This document shows positions 17,611 through 27,013 of a stretch of 64,000 nt of DNA, piece by piece. The stretch lies in assembly GCF_037389425.1 (NCBI RefSeq), contig NZ_JBBHKR010000041.1, positions 13,441-77,440 of the forward strand. The letters are read 5' to 3'. Made by a program: the position numbers and the translations under genes. The stretch's first letter is position 1; every line of letters starts with the position of its first letter. The notes under the pieces were generated by a model that saw nothing but the letters and a program-made list of their open reading frames with translations, was not told the DNA's origin and ran no database searches. Origin of the DNA: Stygiolobus sp037389425. GTDB lineage: Archaea; Thermoproteota; Thermoprotei_A; Sulfolobales; Sulfolobaceae.

Positions 17611-18186
17611 TTGAGTGAAAATTTTATATCACTATTAGGGCTCACAACATTTACATTAGCTAATAGTGTAATTATATACAATTTCAGTAAGAAATTAAAA
17701 AGACACACAAATTACTTATTAGGAGAAGGGAAAAGTAAACTGATCTTAAAGTTCTTGGAAGAAGGAGTAGAATTTTTTTCTCAAAGTAATCTATCAGAAT
17801 TACTGGAAGAAATACTGATAGCTAGTAGAGTAGAAGAAGAAATAAAGTTAGATGATATACAGAAAGAAGTAGTAGATAAAGCAAAAGTTATGAATGAAGA
17901 GATAAAGAAAATATATAATTTGTCGAGGTTAATGATTAAGATAGACAATATAGCAAAAGAGCTTTCGATCTTTTCTGAACAATTGAGAATCATTTCTATT
18001 TTGTTATTCTCTTTACCACTAGCAGATTCAATCTTAAACTTCTATCCAGAGTTTGATAGTTATAAAGTTGACATTCTCTCTTTCACAATAGGAAGTGACC
18101 TTCTGGCTATCTTTTACTTAATATTAATAAATTGGTTTTATATAAGAAGACAATTGAAGAAAAGCTGTAAGGAGTTAGAGATTTAA
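17611..18186 (+). CDS. Membrane protein with central coiled coil
   Basis: 191 residues. One N-terminal membrane helix (8-26), a long charged helical region (35-115) likely to form a coiled coil, and two C-terminal membrane helices (about 123-142 and 153-175). Starts at TTG. No family recognised. It lies alone between the first kinase and a zinc-ribbon membrane protein, all on the + strand; a link to signalling is only positional. Confidence 0.55.
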   Translation: MSENFISLLGLTTFTLANSVIIYNFSKKLKRHTNYLLGEGKSKLILKFLEEGVEFFSQSNLSELLEEILIASRVEEEIKLDDIQKEVVDKAKVMNEEIKKIYNLSRLMIKIDNIAKELSIFSEQLRIISILLFSLPLADSILNFYPEFDSYKVDILSFTIGSDLLAIFYLILINWFYIRRQLKKSCKELEI

Positions 18187-18259
18187 ACTGATTTTGTGTA
18201 TCTTATACTTTCTTACACCTTCGGACAATTTTTAATAATATGTTGTTTTTATTCATCCT

Positions 18260-19258
18260 ATGGTTAAGTATTGTCCCAGATGTGGATATCCAAATAACGA
18301 CGAGTCCTTGTATTGTCCCAGATGTGGATATCTTCTTGTAACTTTTCCACAGCAAAACACACCAACCACTATGAAATTTGACAATTCTTCTTCTCAGACC
18401 GTAAACTTTTCCTCTCTAATTCAATGTCCTAGATGTGGTACTCTAAATGTTCCTCATGCTAACTTTTGCAAGAAGTGTGGATTTCCTCTAAAGCAACCAC
18501 GACAAGCACAGAGCCAATCACTTCAACAACAGACAATATCTTATCAGCCACCACAACAAACTCTTCCCCAAGTACCTTCCCCACCTCTGCCAGTTAATAC
18601 TCAAGCTCCTGCTTCATATCAAGAGAGTGTAAAAACTACTAAGAATAGGAGGAAAAAGGTCGTTAAGGCAATAATAGCCGACGTCGCTGTCGTATCTATA
18701 GCGCTATTACTCCTTTCAGTTGTGTTACCGTATTTCTTCGACATAATTTTACTTCCACCTCTTTACATACCTCCTCCTGCTATCTCAGTGCACAATCTCA
18801 CCATTTTCCAGTTGGACAGTGTACTAGGTGCTTCTGGTTGGTCAATAATTATGAACACTAGTAATTTATCTACAATATATTATTACGTCATAGGTCATCA
18901 AACTTCGTCTGTGCAAGGGGTAATTGCAGGTAGTTTAGTTGAATATAGTAACTCTGAAGTTAACGTTTATTCCATCTACCTTAATGCGTCTACTAACCAA
19001 GCTGCACAAAATATTGTGGCATATGTAACATCTAATGGGCTCTATTATTCTTCTCCTAACACATTAAAATATACTACCCTAGTTAATGGATATACTGTTT
19101 ATATAGCAAAAGGCGGAAACTTATTAGTTGGTGTTACCGCTTTCGGAAATTGGGTAGTGATGGTGCTAATATATTCCTCTCCTTCAATTATGTTAAGCTA
19201 TTCTAGCTCACAGTTAAGCTCTTTAATCGCCGATATGGAAGTAACTAAAACTTTGTAA
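18260..19258 (+). CDS. Double zinc-ribbon membrane protein with outer domain
   Basis: 332 residues. Two or three zinc-ribbon repeats at the N-terminus: CPRCGYPNNDESLYCPRCGY (5-24) and CPRCG-x13-CKKCGF (55-76). A Gln/Pro-rich linker (78-125), a basic stretch, one membrane helix (about 136-158) and a Ser/Asn/Tyr-rich domain (170-332) follow. The topology places the ribbons inside and the last domain outside, where many Asn-X-Ser/Thr sites would be glycosylated. A 'TTTTTAATAA' box about 30 bp before the ATG suggests its own promoter. Function unknown, possibly signal transfer across the membrane. Confidence 0.7.
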   Translation: MVKYCPRCGYPNNDESLYCPRCGYLLVTFPQQNTPTTMKFDNSSSQTVNFSSLIQCPRCGTLNVPHANFCKKCGFPLKQPRQAQSQSLQQQTISYQPPQQTLPQVPSPPLPVNTQAPASYQESVKTTKNRRKKVVKAIIADVAVVSIALLLLSVVLPYFFDIILLPPLYIPPPAISVHNLTIFQLDSVLGASGWSIIMNTSNLSTIYYYVIGHQTSSVQGVIAGSLVEYSNSEVNVYSIYLNASTNQAAQNIVAYVTSNGLYYSSPNTLKYTTLVNGYTVYIAKGGNLLVGVTAFGNWVVMVLIYSSPSIMLSYSSSQLSSLIADMEVTKTL

Positions 19259-19570
19259 GCCGTGTTCCTTCGTTATAATTCCTTCCACTATTATAATGGG
19301 CATAAAAATAAGCTACGTTCTTAATTCATTAAAAGTTGATCGCTAGTTCTCAAGTTAATTTTAGATTGTTATAAAATAACAGTTTTAGAGTTTCCTAAAC
19401 TTGTTAGCTTGTAGGGGATAAGGAGGACTAATCTGGTATTAGCCTTAGTTGTTACTTGTTGTAGAAGAAGGCTGATTTGTAAACAATGTAATTATTAAGC
19501 TAGAGAAGGGAGTATAAATAATTTTACCGTGTAATAATTATTTTCTTATCATCTCGTCTCTTGTTTTTAC
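19259..19570. other. Intergenic region, convergent genes
   Basis: No gene recognised. One small hairpin CTAAT-ctggt-ATTAG sits near 19426-19440 and could serve as a transcription end for either convergent gene. Nothing else stands out. Confidence 0.3.
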
Positions 19571-20734
19571 TCAAATATCTGAGTAGATTTCCACCAACTC
19601 TTTGAACAAAAATGCACTTGGTCTGGGTCTAAAGTCCAATTCAAATAAGCCGAACTTCATTTCATAGCCAAAGTTCCATTCGTAATTATCTATTATAGAC
19701 CAGTACATGTAAGCCTCTACTTTAACCCTGGAATTTTTTATTGCCTCCAGATGTTGAAGAAGGAAGTTTGGTCTTAGTTTATCCTTGGAATCGGCTATTC
19801 CGTTTTCGGTAATATATATAGGTTTGTAAAATCGACTTACTTTTCTTAATACTTCTTCTAAGCCTTTAGGATATAATTCCCATCCATAATCCGAGGTCGG
19901 ATTACCGTCTAGGGAAGTTGAGTTAGGTTGGCAAAATACACCATATCCCTTCTTGGGGCTTCCGTTTTTATCATAGACTATTCTTGAGTAGTAATTCACT
20001 CCTATCCAATCTACTTTGACCTTCTCTAGGAAGGAATAAACAGTTTCTTCCATTCTGTCGTTTCCCTGAACATATGGAAAGTTGTAGACAAGCCCTACTT
20101 TTAAGCCCTTAAATTCATCATATATTAAGTTATGAGCTGTTATAACGTTTAATAACGCTTTCTGATAGGCAATTTTGCTAGTTACACCCGGAGGGAATAT
20201 TCCGCTAAGATAAGAGAAGTTAATCAGTATATTGGGTTCGTTGAAAGTGCACCACAAATCAACATATTCTGAATAAGTGTCACGGATAAACTTTGCAAAG
20301 GATAGGAATTTTCTTACGGTGTTCTCGTCGTACCAACCCAGCTTTCCTTTGGTAAGAAGATAGTCGCGTGCGATAATGGGCTGATGTATCCATAGAGGAA
20401 GGTCGAAGTGATTTAAGCAAAGAATGATTGTAAACCCCTTGTCTTTTAAGTCTTTCAAGATTTCCTTGTATTTATTGACAGTTTCGTTATCTATTTTATC
20501 TTCTACTTTAAAAAGCCTACTCCAGCTAGGGTTAAACCTCCAAATACTCGCATTAAGTTTTGAGGCTAAGTCGTGTATAACGGAGTACTTTGATAAGTAA
20601 GCATTCATGTAAGGTAAGTAGGGAACCACTTTACCCGTGGATAAGTTAACGTCGTCGGTTAACCATTCGTACCAGTCTGAATTTGTGTTTGTCTCTTCAA
20701 ACTGAAAAGCTGACGTAGAAAATCCGAATTTCAC
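19571..20734 (-). CDS. GH1 beta-glycosidase, short form
   Basis: 387 residues with glycoside hydrolase family 1 hallmarks: 'FGFSTSAFQFE' at the start, 'WRFNPSWSRLF', 'TFNEPN' (acid/base Glu166) and 'YITENGIAD' (nucleophile Glu310), then 'YMYWSIIDNYEWNFGYEMKFGL'. Both catalytic glutamates are present. Classical Sulfolobus LacS is about 490 residues, so this is a compact member lacking about 100 residues of loops and may act on a different sugar substrate. Divergent from the second kinase gene. Confidence 0.85.
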   Translation of the reverse strand: MKFGFSTSAFQFEETNTNSDWYEWLTDDVNLSTGKVVPYLPYMNAYLSKYSVIHDLASKLNASIWRFNPSWSRLFKVEDKIDNETVNKYKEILKDLKDKGFTIILCLNHFDLPLWIHQPIIARDYLLTKGKLGWYDENTVRKFLSFAKFIRDTYSEYVDLWCTFNEPNILINFSYLSGIFPPGVTSKIAYQKALLNVITAHNLIYDEFKGLKVGLVYNFPYVQGNDRMEETVYSFLEKVKVDWIGVNYYSRIVYDKNGSPKKGYGVFCQPNSTSLDGNPTSDYGWELYPKGLEEVLRKVSRFYKPIYITENGIADSKDKLRPNFLLQHLEAIKNSRVKVEAYMYWSIIDNYEWNFGYEMKFGLFELDFRPRPSAFLFKELVEIYSDI

Positions 20735-20884
20735 AAATTATAAAAACGTTCATAATATTTAACGTTTTAAAATTACTCGACTAAAGTTAAGGAAGACAAT
20801 GAAAATTTTCTATTTAATAATGTACTCAGTTCGGGTATTTTAACATCACTTAATTTTTTATGACGAGTAAAAGTATTATCTACT

Positions 20885-22852
20885 ATGCCTTACTATAATA
20901 GAAGACTAATTAAGGCGTCCATTGTCAGTATTTCCACCCCTATACTATTACTCTTGTTTTTTCAGTCGTTTTCCTTTCTATATGTTACATTGTTAATAAT
21001 AACGTCATTGATTTCTATATTAGCATCTTTTAATCGTAATCTAACGTATGTAGCCTTTATACTATCATTTTCGGTATCACTTCTCTTAATTATTTCATCG
21101 GGGAACACGAGCATTTTAGGGATTCCTTTTCTGTCTGTGCTACTTGCAGTAATATTAGGTTTACCCGGTTTAGCGATACCATGTGCTTGGGAAGTTATTA
21201 CTATTGCTTCAGCCCTAGTGGCTTACGAGCTGTCCTCTTATGAACCGTTAATTAATGATTTCACATTGCCATTACTATTACTATCGTCTACATTTACTAC
21301 TTTAGCCTTTGCAAATATAATCGCAGCTAGCGGTAAAGGATATCCTATAGTAATTTTACAAAAGGGTATACCTGATGGTTCTCAGTGGGAGATAGAGATT
21401 AACGGTGTTGTCAGAAAAGTCACCGGACGAATGCTGGTGTTGAACGAGAAAAGGGTAGAGTTTCATCTCTGTCCCTCCTTCGTGCAAGGTAAATACTATT
21501 TGCCAGACAAGATAAGTGGGAACGTGAAAGAGGGGAGAAAGATTGAAATTAATTTCGTTACCAGCGGTACAATACCATACGATAAGTATCCTCACTGTTT
21601 TGCTACCTTTTTAGTAACGGGTCTTCCTTCCAATATCCAGTGGAGCGTTAACGTAGGAGGTTATGATTACGTTTCGAGTAGTTCAATGTCTCCTATCTTA
21701 GTTCCTATATTGGGCTCAAAAAACGCTCCGTGGAAGGCGAAAGAGATCAGAATAGGTGAAGTAGTTTTTAAACCTAATGTAGAAAGCGGAGTAATAAACA
21801 GAGGAGAAAAGATTATTATACCATACACAAGCGTTGTAGAGCCTAAGAGGCCCATTATATTGCCTCCTTTGGATAAGTGGGATCCAAGGGTATGGGTCGG
21901 TAATGATATCTATGGTTATAATGTTCTTTCCGTCCTCGGGGTAGGGGGAAACGGGTACGTTCTAAAGGCTGAAAAGGACGGAACATACTACGCTATAAAA
22001 GTATTAAGTATGAGAAATGAGTCTTCACAAACAAGGGCGCTAAGTTTCTCGTCTTTTGATGACTTATTTCGTGAGTCGGAGAACCTGAAAGAGTTGTCTA
22101 AGAACCCACGGTTTGTGAGAATTTACGGTATATATGTTGATATAAATAACATTACATCAGCCTTAAGGGGGAATAGTGAAGCCTACTTCAAATATCCACC
22201 TGCAATAATTATGGAATTTATGGAAGGTGGTACTGCCGCAGATCTGATAAAGACTCAATTGGTTAATTACCCGCAATGGCCCATAATTGTTAAGTTAATT
22301 ATTAGGGAAATAGCTATGGCTTTGAGCTTTTTACACAAAAACGGGTACGTTCACTTAGATGTCAAGCCTCAAAATATATTTTTCGCAAAAAAGGTTGGAA
22401 ACCAAGTGGACGAGGTCTTGAAGAATCTAACCGTAGTAGGTAACGTGAAGTTAGGTGATTTAGGGTCTGCAGTAAAAGCCGGGCAAAAGTTTAACCAAGC
22501 AACTCCCGCTTATAGCCCTCCAGAGCAATTAGAAGCGATAGTGTTGGGAAAAGGGGCGAATCCGTCTATGGACGTATTTTCCTTAGGGATTACAGCTTAC
22601 TATCTCCTGACACTACATAACGATAACCCTGCAATTCCCTATCTTAATAAAGCCTCTGATCTGTTTATCAGTGGTAGAATAAACGAGGCACTGGGTTACA
22701 TTAACCAAGCTAAGGTTGTTCTAGCCTCTTGGCGCCCTCAATTGCCTCCTAATACTCCTCAAGAGCTTGTCAACGTTATTTACGGTTGTATAAGTACCGA
22801 TTTCACGAAGAGGTATACGAGTGAACAAGTCGCTTATCTTCTCTCTAAATGA
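20885..22852 (+). CDS. Membrane Ser/Thr protein kinase, paralogue 2
   Basis: 655 residues, same plan as the 15.5-kb kinase. Membrane helices occupy about 12-148; two beta-modules follow at about 152-228 ('GIPDGSQWEIEING') and 238-318 ('GLPSNIQWSVNVGG'). Linker 'KWDPRVWVGNDIYGY' then the kinase: Gly-rich loop LGVGGNGYVLKAE (351-363), Lys372, HLD 490-492 and Asn497, DLG 525-527, and 'SPPEQLEA' for the APE region. Between the third strand and helix C all three kinases share an insert ending 'YPPAIIMEFMEGG' or similar. Catalytic residues are intact. Substrates unknown. Confidence 0.88.
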   Translation: MPYYNRRLIKASIVSISTPILLLLFFQSFSFLYVTLLIITSLISILASFNRNLTYVAFILSFSVSLLLIISSGNTSILGIPFLSVLLAVILGLPGLAIPCAWEVITIASALVAYELSSYEPLINDFTLPLLLLSSTFTTLAFANIIAASGKGYPIVILQKGIPDGSQWEIEINGVVRKVTGRMLVLNEKRVEFHLCPSFVQGKYYLPDKISGNVKEGRKIEINFVTSGTIPYDKYPHCFATFLVTGLPSNIQWSVNVGGYDYVSSSSMSPILVPILGSKNAPWKAKEIRIGEVVFKPNVESGVINRGEKIIIPYTSVVEPKRPIILPPLDKWDPRVWVGNDIYGYNVLSVLGVGGNGYVLKAEKDGTYYAIKVLSMRNESSQTRALSFSSFDDLFRESENLKELSKNPRFVRIYGIYVDINNITSALRGNSEAYFKYPPAIIMEFMEGGTAADLIKTQLVNYPQWPIIVKLIIREIAMALSFLHKNGYVHLDVKPQNIFFAKKVGNQVDEVLKNLTVVGNVKLGDLGSAVKAGQKFNQATPAYSPPEQLEAIVLGKGANPSMDVFSLGITAYYLLTLHNDNPAIPYLNKASDLFISGRINEALGYINQAKVVLASWRPQLPPNTPQELVNVIYGCISTDFTKRYTSEQVAYLLSK

Positions 22853-22884
22853 TTTTTTAAACACATACGATTCTACATACTTTT

Positions 22885-24252
22885 ATGGAAACAGATGTAA
22901 TAATAATAGGGGCGGGTGGTGGAGGATATCCGGGTGCATTCAGACTAGCCAGATCTGGGTACAGAGTAGTAATCATAGATCCTAAAGGAGAACTAGGAGG
23001 TAACTGCCTTTTTTCAGGGTGTATCCCGTCAAAGACTATTAGAGAACTAGCACAGATAGTCTGGAGAAATAACCGAATTCTGAAAGCTAATTTAAAACCG
23101 GACTTCTCCCTAATTCAGGATCACAAGGATCGTGTTCAGGAAATAAGGTATATGCAGCATAGAGAGGAATTAAAGGAATTCAGAGACAATATAGAGCTAA
23201 TAAGAGGAAAGGCAAAGTTAATAGATAATAAGACAGTAGAAGCCGAAACCGAGAATGGAATGATCGAGGTTAAGGGTAGGTACTTAGTCATATCTACTGG
23301 AAGTGAACCTGTTAAGCCGAAATTCCCTGGGTCTGAATTCTCGATAACAAGTGACGATCTTTATGGCTACAGAACGTCCTTGAGAAGACTTCCTGACGAT
23401 ATAACAATAGTAGGAGGAGGTTACATTGCACTCGAGACTGCTACCATCCTTAAGGCGTTAGGCTACAACGTTAGACTGCTAGTAAGGAGCGATAAAGTAC
23501 TCAAGGGTTTCGAAAGCGAAATAGTAAACACGTTATTACCTCTATTAGGCTTAGAAATAATGTATAACTCCCCTATCCTAGAAATCAAAAAGATAGGGGA
23601 ACAAGAGTTTGAGGTCTTCTATAGTGACGGTAAGGGGAATAAGAAGAGTTTAGAAACTGGACTAGTTATGCTTGCTACGGGTAGGAAACCCGTTTTACCC
23701 GAGGGTGCTGGAGGAATTTTAGCACTAGATAGTAAAGGTCATATAAGTGTCGACGACTCCATGAAAACAAACTTACCTAATGTCTTTGCAACTGGTGATG
23801 TCAATGGAAAGGCTCCATATTTTCACGCTGCTGTAAGGATGTCGATTGCAGCAGCTTATAATATTATGAGTAATGGCACGCCAGTGGACTACGTGGACTT
23901 CAAGAGTATTCCAGTAACTATCTTCACAATTCCGCCAGCTTCTTACGTAGGAATTATGCCTTCCGAAGCAAAAAGAATGGGGATCAGCTTCATTGAGGCT
24001 TCTTACGAGTTAAAGAATGATCCTATGGCACAAATGTATGACGAGATGGGCGGAGTTTTAAAACTGTACTTTGAACGTGGTAGTTTAAGGTTAATAGGGG
24101 CCTGGATCGTAGGTGTTCATGCAGGGTTTGCTATTAACGAGTTAGGACAAGCTGTAGCCCACGGATTGACAGCTAGGGATTTGGCTGAATTCGCAGACCA
24201 ACACCCTACGACGAATGAACTTATAGCATATACTGCAAGAAAAGTTCTATGA
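22885..24252 (+). CDS. Dihydrolipoamide-dehydrogenase-like flavoprotein
   Basis: 455 residues, class I pyridine-nucleotide disulfide oxidoreductase. FAD motif 'VIIIGAGGGGYPGAFRLA', redox pair in 'GGNCLFSGCIPSKT' (Cys41, Cys46), NAD(P) motif 'DITIVGGGYIALETATIL', second FAD motif 'NVFATGDVNGKAPYFHAA', and the C-terminal 'DQHPTTNE' supplying the His-Glu pair of the partner subunit. Complete and probably active on lipoamide or a similar disulfide. A TTTTTTAAAC box overlaps the preceding kinase stop, about 30 bp before the ATG, giving it its own leaderless promoter. Confidence 0.88.
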   Translation: METDVIIIGAGGGGYPGAFRLARSGYRVVIIDPKGELGGNCLFSGCIPSKTIRELAQIVWRNNRILKANLKPDFSLIQDHKDRVQEIRYMQHREELKEFRDNIELIRGKAKLIDNKTVEAETENGMIEVKGRYLVISTGSEPVKPKFPGSEFSITSDDLYGYRTSLRRLPDDITIVGGGYIALETATILKALGYNVRLLVRSDKVLKGFESEIVNTLLPLLGLEIMYNSPILEIKKIGEQEFEVFYSDGKGNKKSLETGLVMLATGRKPVLPEGAGGILALDSKGHISVDDSMKTNLPNVFATGDVNGKAPYFHAAVRMSIAAAYNIMSNGTPVDYVDFKSIPVTIFTIPPASYVGIMPSEAKRMGISFIEASYELKNDPMAQMYDEMGGVLKLYFERGSLRLIGAWIVGVHAGFAINELGQAVAHGLTARDLAEFADQHPTTNELIAYTARKVL

Positions 24253-24270
24253 CTTTTTTTTTAAATACTT

Positions 24271-24843
24271 TTAAAAAATTCTCCTTGAAGCGTAAGAATA
24301 TCCTATCTCAGATTTAAGACCTTCTTTGTACGCTACATAAGAGATTACATACCCAATGCCGAGTGCTATAGCTAGGATGGCTATTACGTCTATAATGGAA
24401 AAGTCACTGGAATCTACGGCTCTCCTTATGCTTTTCCAAGCTGAAAGGAAGCCCGTGATATATTCCCACGTATCTGCTATAGTTGCAAAGGCGTTATAAA
24501 CGCTTATTATTCCAGCTGTCCAGCTTCTTCCCCTTACTGTGGCTACAACGCTTAGGGTTGTAGCTATTACTCCCCACATTATTATTGCTAGTCCGAAAAA
24601 TAGGAAGTCGAATCCTAAAATGAATGTTGTAGTTGATATTGAGATGTAACCTAAGTATGCTAGTATAAATGTGATTATTGTCGCGATTACATAACTTACT
24701 GGCAAGAATCCTCCCAAAAAGAATACTAAAGTTCCTAATCCTTTTCTGTAACTAGATATTTTCCCCGCATTATAACTGTTCCATATAGAGATTGCAAAAT
24801 CGAAGATTAGTATTAATATTCCTATTATTAACCCTATATCCAT
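24271..24843 (-). CDS. Unknown multi-pass membrane protein
   Basis: 190 residues with about five predicted membrane helices (2-20, 38-63, 70-98, 108-130, 155-175). No family recognised. The end is basic ('YKEGLKSEIGYSYASRRIF'). Convergent with the flavoprotein gene, 18 bp apart, with a run of T between them that could end transcription in the + direction. Confidence 0.55.
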   Translation of the reverse strand: MDIGLIIGILILIFDFAISIWNSYNAGKISSYRKGLGTLVFFLGGFLPVSYVIATIITFILAYLGYISISTTTFILGFDFLFFGLAIIMWGVIATTLSVVATVRGRSWTAGIISVYNAFATIADTWEYITGFLSAWKSIRRAVDSSDFSIIDVIAILAIALGIGYVISYVAYKEGLKSEIGYSYASRRIF

Positions 24844-25085
24844 GAGTAGTCACTCAATATTCTTACTTTAAAAGTTATTCGAATAATTTAAACCTAGTTG
24901 AGAATCTTGCAAAAGTTCATTTGTAGGTTATGAGAATCCTTCTAGAGTTTATTATAATCTAAATATAAGTGTAGAGCTATAACACTTAAATAATTACGTA
25001 GGGTTCAGCAGTTCGTCATAGAAAGTAAGTTGCTAAGAAGTCGCTTCACGAAAGTTAAAAACCTCCATAAGGTAAATTAATCATA

Positions 25086-25511
25086 ATGACTATCAGGGAT
25101 GAAATTACGTATGCCAGAATAAGCTACAACGACTTTATTGCGTCTTATTACAGATTAGAGAAAGGCGATCTAAGATTGTCAGCATTTAGGGCGTATAAAG
25201 CAGAGAGGAGGCTGTTACAATCATTAGCTATGCGCCATAATCTTCATAGAAAAGATACAAAGTGTGCAGTGCCAAAAAAGGAAATGTTACAAGTATCGAA
25301 ACAGTTGGATAAAATTTATCGCAATATATATCAGTTTACGGAGATGGCTCTATCCTTATTCGAACAATATAAGGAAAACAAAGTGGATAAAAAAAGTATA
25401 ATCTTACTTCTGGTCTCGTTAAACTATGAATGGGTTTCACAATATCTCACGTATGAACAAGTTGATAGAATAAAGATGATTAAATGCCAAATGATGAAAG
25501 GTTTAAAATAA
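25086..25511 (+). CDS. Unknown helical protein
   Basis: 141 residues, soluble, almost entirely alpha-helical and basic, with segments such as 'SAFRAYKAERRLLQSLAMRH' and 'MLQVSKQLDKIYRNIYQFTEMALSLFEQY'. The helix pattern is reminiscent of HEPN-type four-helix bundles, but no clear RxxxxH motif in the right place is seen. Function unknown. Confidence 0.5.
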   Translation: MTIRDEITYARISYNDFIASYYRLEKGDLRLSAFRAYKAERRLLQSLAMRHNLHRKDTKCAVPKKEMLQVSKQLDKIYRNIYQFTEMALSLFEQYKENKVDKKSIILLLVSLNYEWVSQYLTYEQVDRIKMIKCQMMKGLK

Positions 25512-25611
25512 CAACTTAAATGGAGAATATCGTTAACTTAGAGATAATCTGGTTGTAATGAAATTAGCTCTTGTTAAGGCATATCTCGCTAAAATATCTT
25601 TGTATAAAATG

Positions 25612-26244
25612 CTATAAGTTGTTCGAGGTCGTTATAAGCTGAAGAATAGACAGATATTGATATACAGTTATGTTAAAGCTAACGGTTTTAACTATAGTTA
25701 GGACGGATAGATTGGAAGTTTGGTTAGAGTAACCAACCCAATAACTTGAATTTCCAACCCAATAGAAAGGTCCTTCAGTGCCGCTGAAGCCCTGAGTACT
25801 TGAATAGATCTCGTAAGGGACTTGGAAATTAGGTTGAGTATAATAAGCCTTAATTATAAGTAAAGTGGTTTTGCCACTGTAATTATCTTCATAAAAATAC
25901 ACGAAAGCCTTGGTAAACTCGATGGCATCACGATTATTAGAACTATTCAGAAATATTTCTCCTAAATTTGATTTGAGGAAATTATTCCTTTCTAAGGTTA
26001 ATGAAGTCCCATTAGAAAATGTAATTACAAACATAGAGTCTTGTCGAGATACTACAGCACTAACAACTTGAGTCCAGTTACCTTGCGTAATTACGTTAAG
26101 TGCACCGGTGTTAATAGAGGGTGGAATTGGTATTGAGATAAGCGTCGGAGCTAAGAATAACGTCGATATCATAACTAGAATAGAAATTACGAAAGAGAGT
26201 ATAATATTTACTGTATTCTTGCCACTACTTGTTTTATAGCTCAT
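25612..26244 (-). CDS. Membrane-anchored extracytoplasmic protein
   Basis: 210 residues. One N-terminal membrane helix (13-34) with a short inside segment, then a beta-rich domain rich in Asn-X-Ser/Thr sites (NWTQ, NGTS, NSSN, NYSG, NSSY, NQTS, NLSV, NITV), typical of glycosylated surface proteins of this order. No family recognised. Likely displayed outside the cell. Confidence 0.6.
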   Translation of the reverse strand: MSYKTSSGKNTVNIILSFVISILVMISTLFLAPTLISIPIPPSINTGALNVITQGNWTQVVSAVVSRQDSMFVITFSNGTSLTLERNNFLKSNLGEIFLNSSNNRDAIEFTKAFVYFYEDNYSGKTTLLIIKAYYTQPNFQVPYEIYSSTQGFSGTEGPFYWVGNSSYWVGYSNQTSNLSVLTIVKTVSFNITVYQYLSILQLITTSNNL

Positions 26245-26360
26245 TTTTATACTATCTAATCGTCTTAGCTCTAACGCTAATAAATATTAAGTTTTGACAA
26301 TATTTTCTCCTTGCTGTATTCGGATAAAGTTAATAGATTTGAAAATAGGAAATTTTGCTA

Positions 26361-26920
26361 ATGAAGAAAGTATTTCAAGGTGTAAATGTAAACCTTCAAA
26401 TGTTAGCTGTACAGCTTTTTCAGTGGTTTAGTTTTAAAGGGTATCAGTCTCAGTATTACGGTGCAGGGAATTACTATATAGTTCAGGCTAAAAAAGAAGG
26501 TTTTTTGAGCCTTTTTTTGCTGCGGATAGGGCTTTCACAGTCAAGCTCTTTGGTGGCCAGGGATACCTTGAAGCAGAAACGGGAGTGGCTAACTGGGTGA
26601 AAGCTGAAGACGTTACTGAGGCATTCTTAGGTGACTTAATATTAGGACCTGTAGGACTCTTAGTAGAAGCTGGAGAAGGACTGTGGAATATCGAGATAGA
26701 GCATGAAATCATGAAAGAGATAGAGAGGCTTATAAACAGTGGTGCCGTAAGTACTATGCCACAGCCTGGCTATCAGTATGGGTATCAGACCACAATGCCT
26801 TATTATGCTCAACCTTACACTCAACCCTACCAGTTTAACCAGGTCAAAGTATGTCCTTCATGCGGATATCGGAACCCTGGAAATGCTAGGTTCTGCACTA
26901 ATTGTGGAAGTCCATTATAA
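26361..26920 (+). CDS. Zinc-ribbon protein needing a -1 frame change
   Basis: The N-terminal part runs from ATG 26361 in one frame; the rest, through 'FFAADRAF', 'EHEIMKEIERLI' and the C-terminal zinc ribbon CPSCGY-x9-CTNCG, is in the -1 frame. Joined, it is about 186 residues and aligns well with the intact paralogue at 7550-7939 (VQAQKGG.. / LIAADRAL). The switch zone contains two heptamers U_UUU_UUG, at 26501-26507 and 26513-26519, both in the zero-frame phase required for -1 slippage and both giving the needed frame. Without slippage, translation stops after about 80 residues without the ribbon. Alternatives are a simple one-base deletion in a T run (pseudogene) or a sequencing error. Confidence 0.6.
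26501..26519 (+). promoter_or_regulatory. Tandem in-phase slippery heptamers
   Basis: Zero-frame codons here read GGT TTT TTG AGC CTT TTT TTG. T_TTT_TTG occurs twice, 12 bases apart and in the same phase. A -1 slip at either moves the ribosome into the frame encoding the rest of the protein. U_UUU_UUG is a textbook -1 heptamer, and -1 recoding is established in Sulfolobus for an alpha-fucosidase gene at an A-rich slippery site. Confidence 0.45.
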
Positions 26921-27013
26921 TTTTTTATTTTTAATAAAAATTTGAAATAAAACTAATTAAAGAATAAGTTAGTAGTCAGAAGATAATTTAAATATATACG
27001 TTAAAAATATTGT

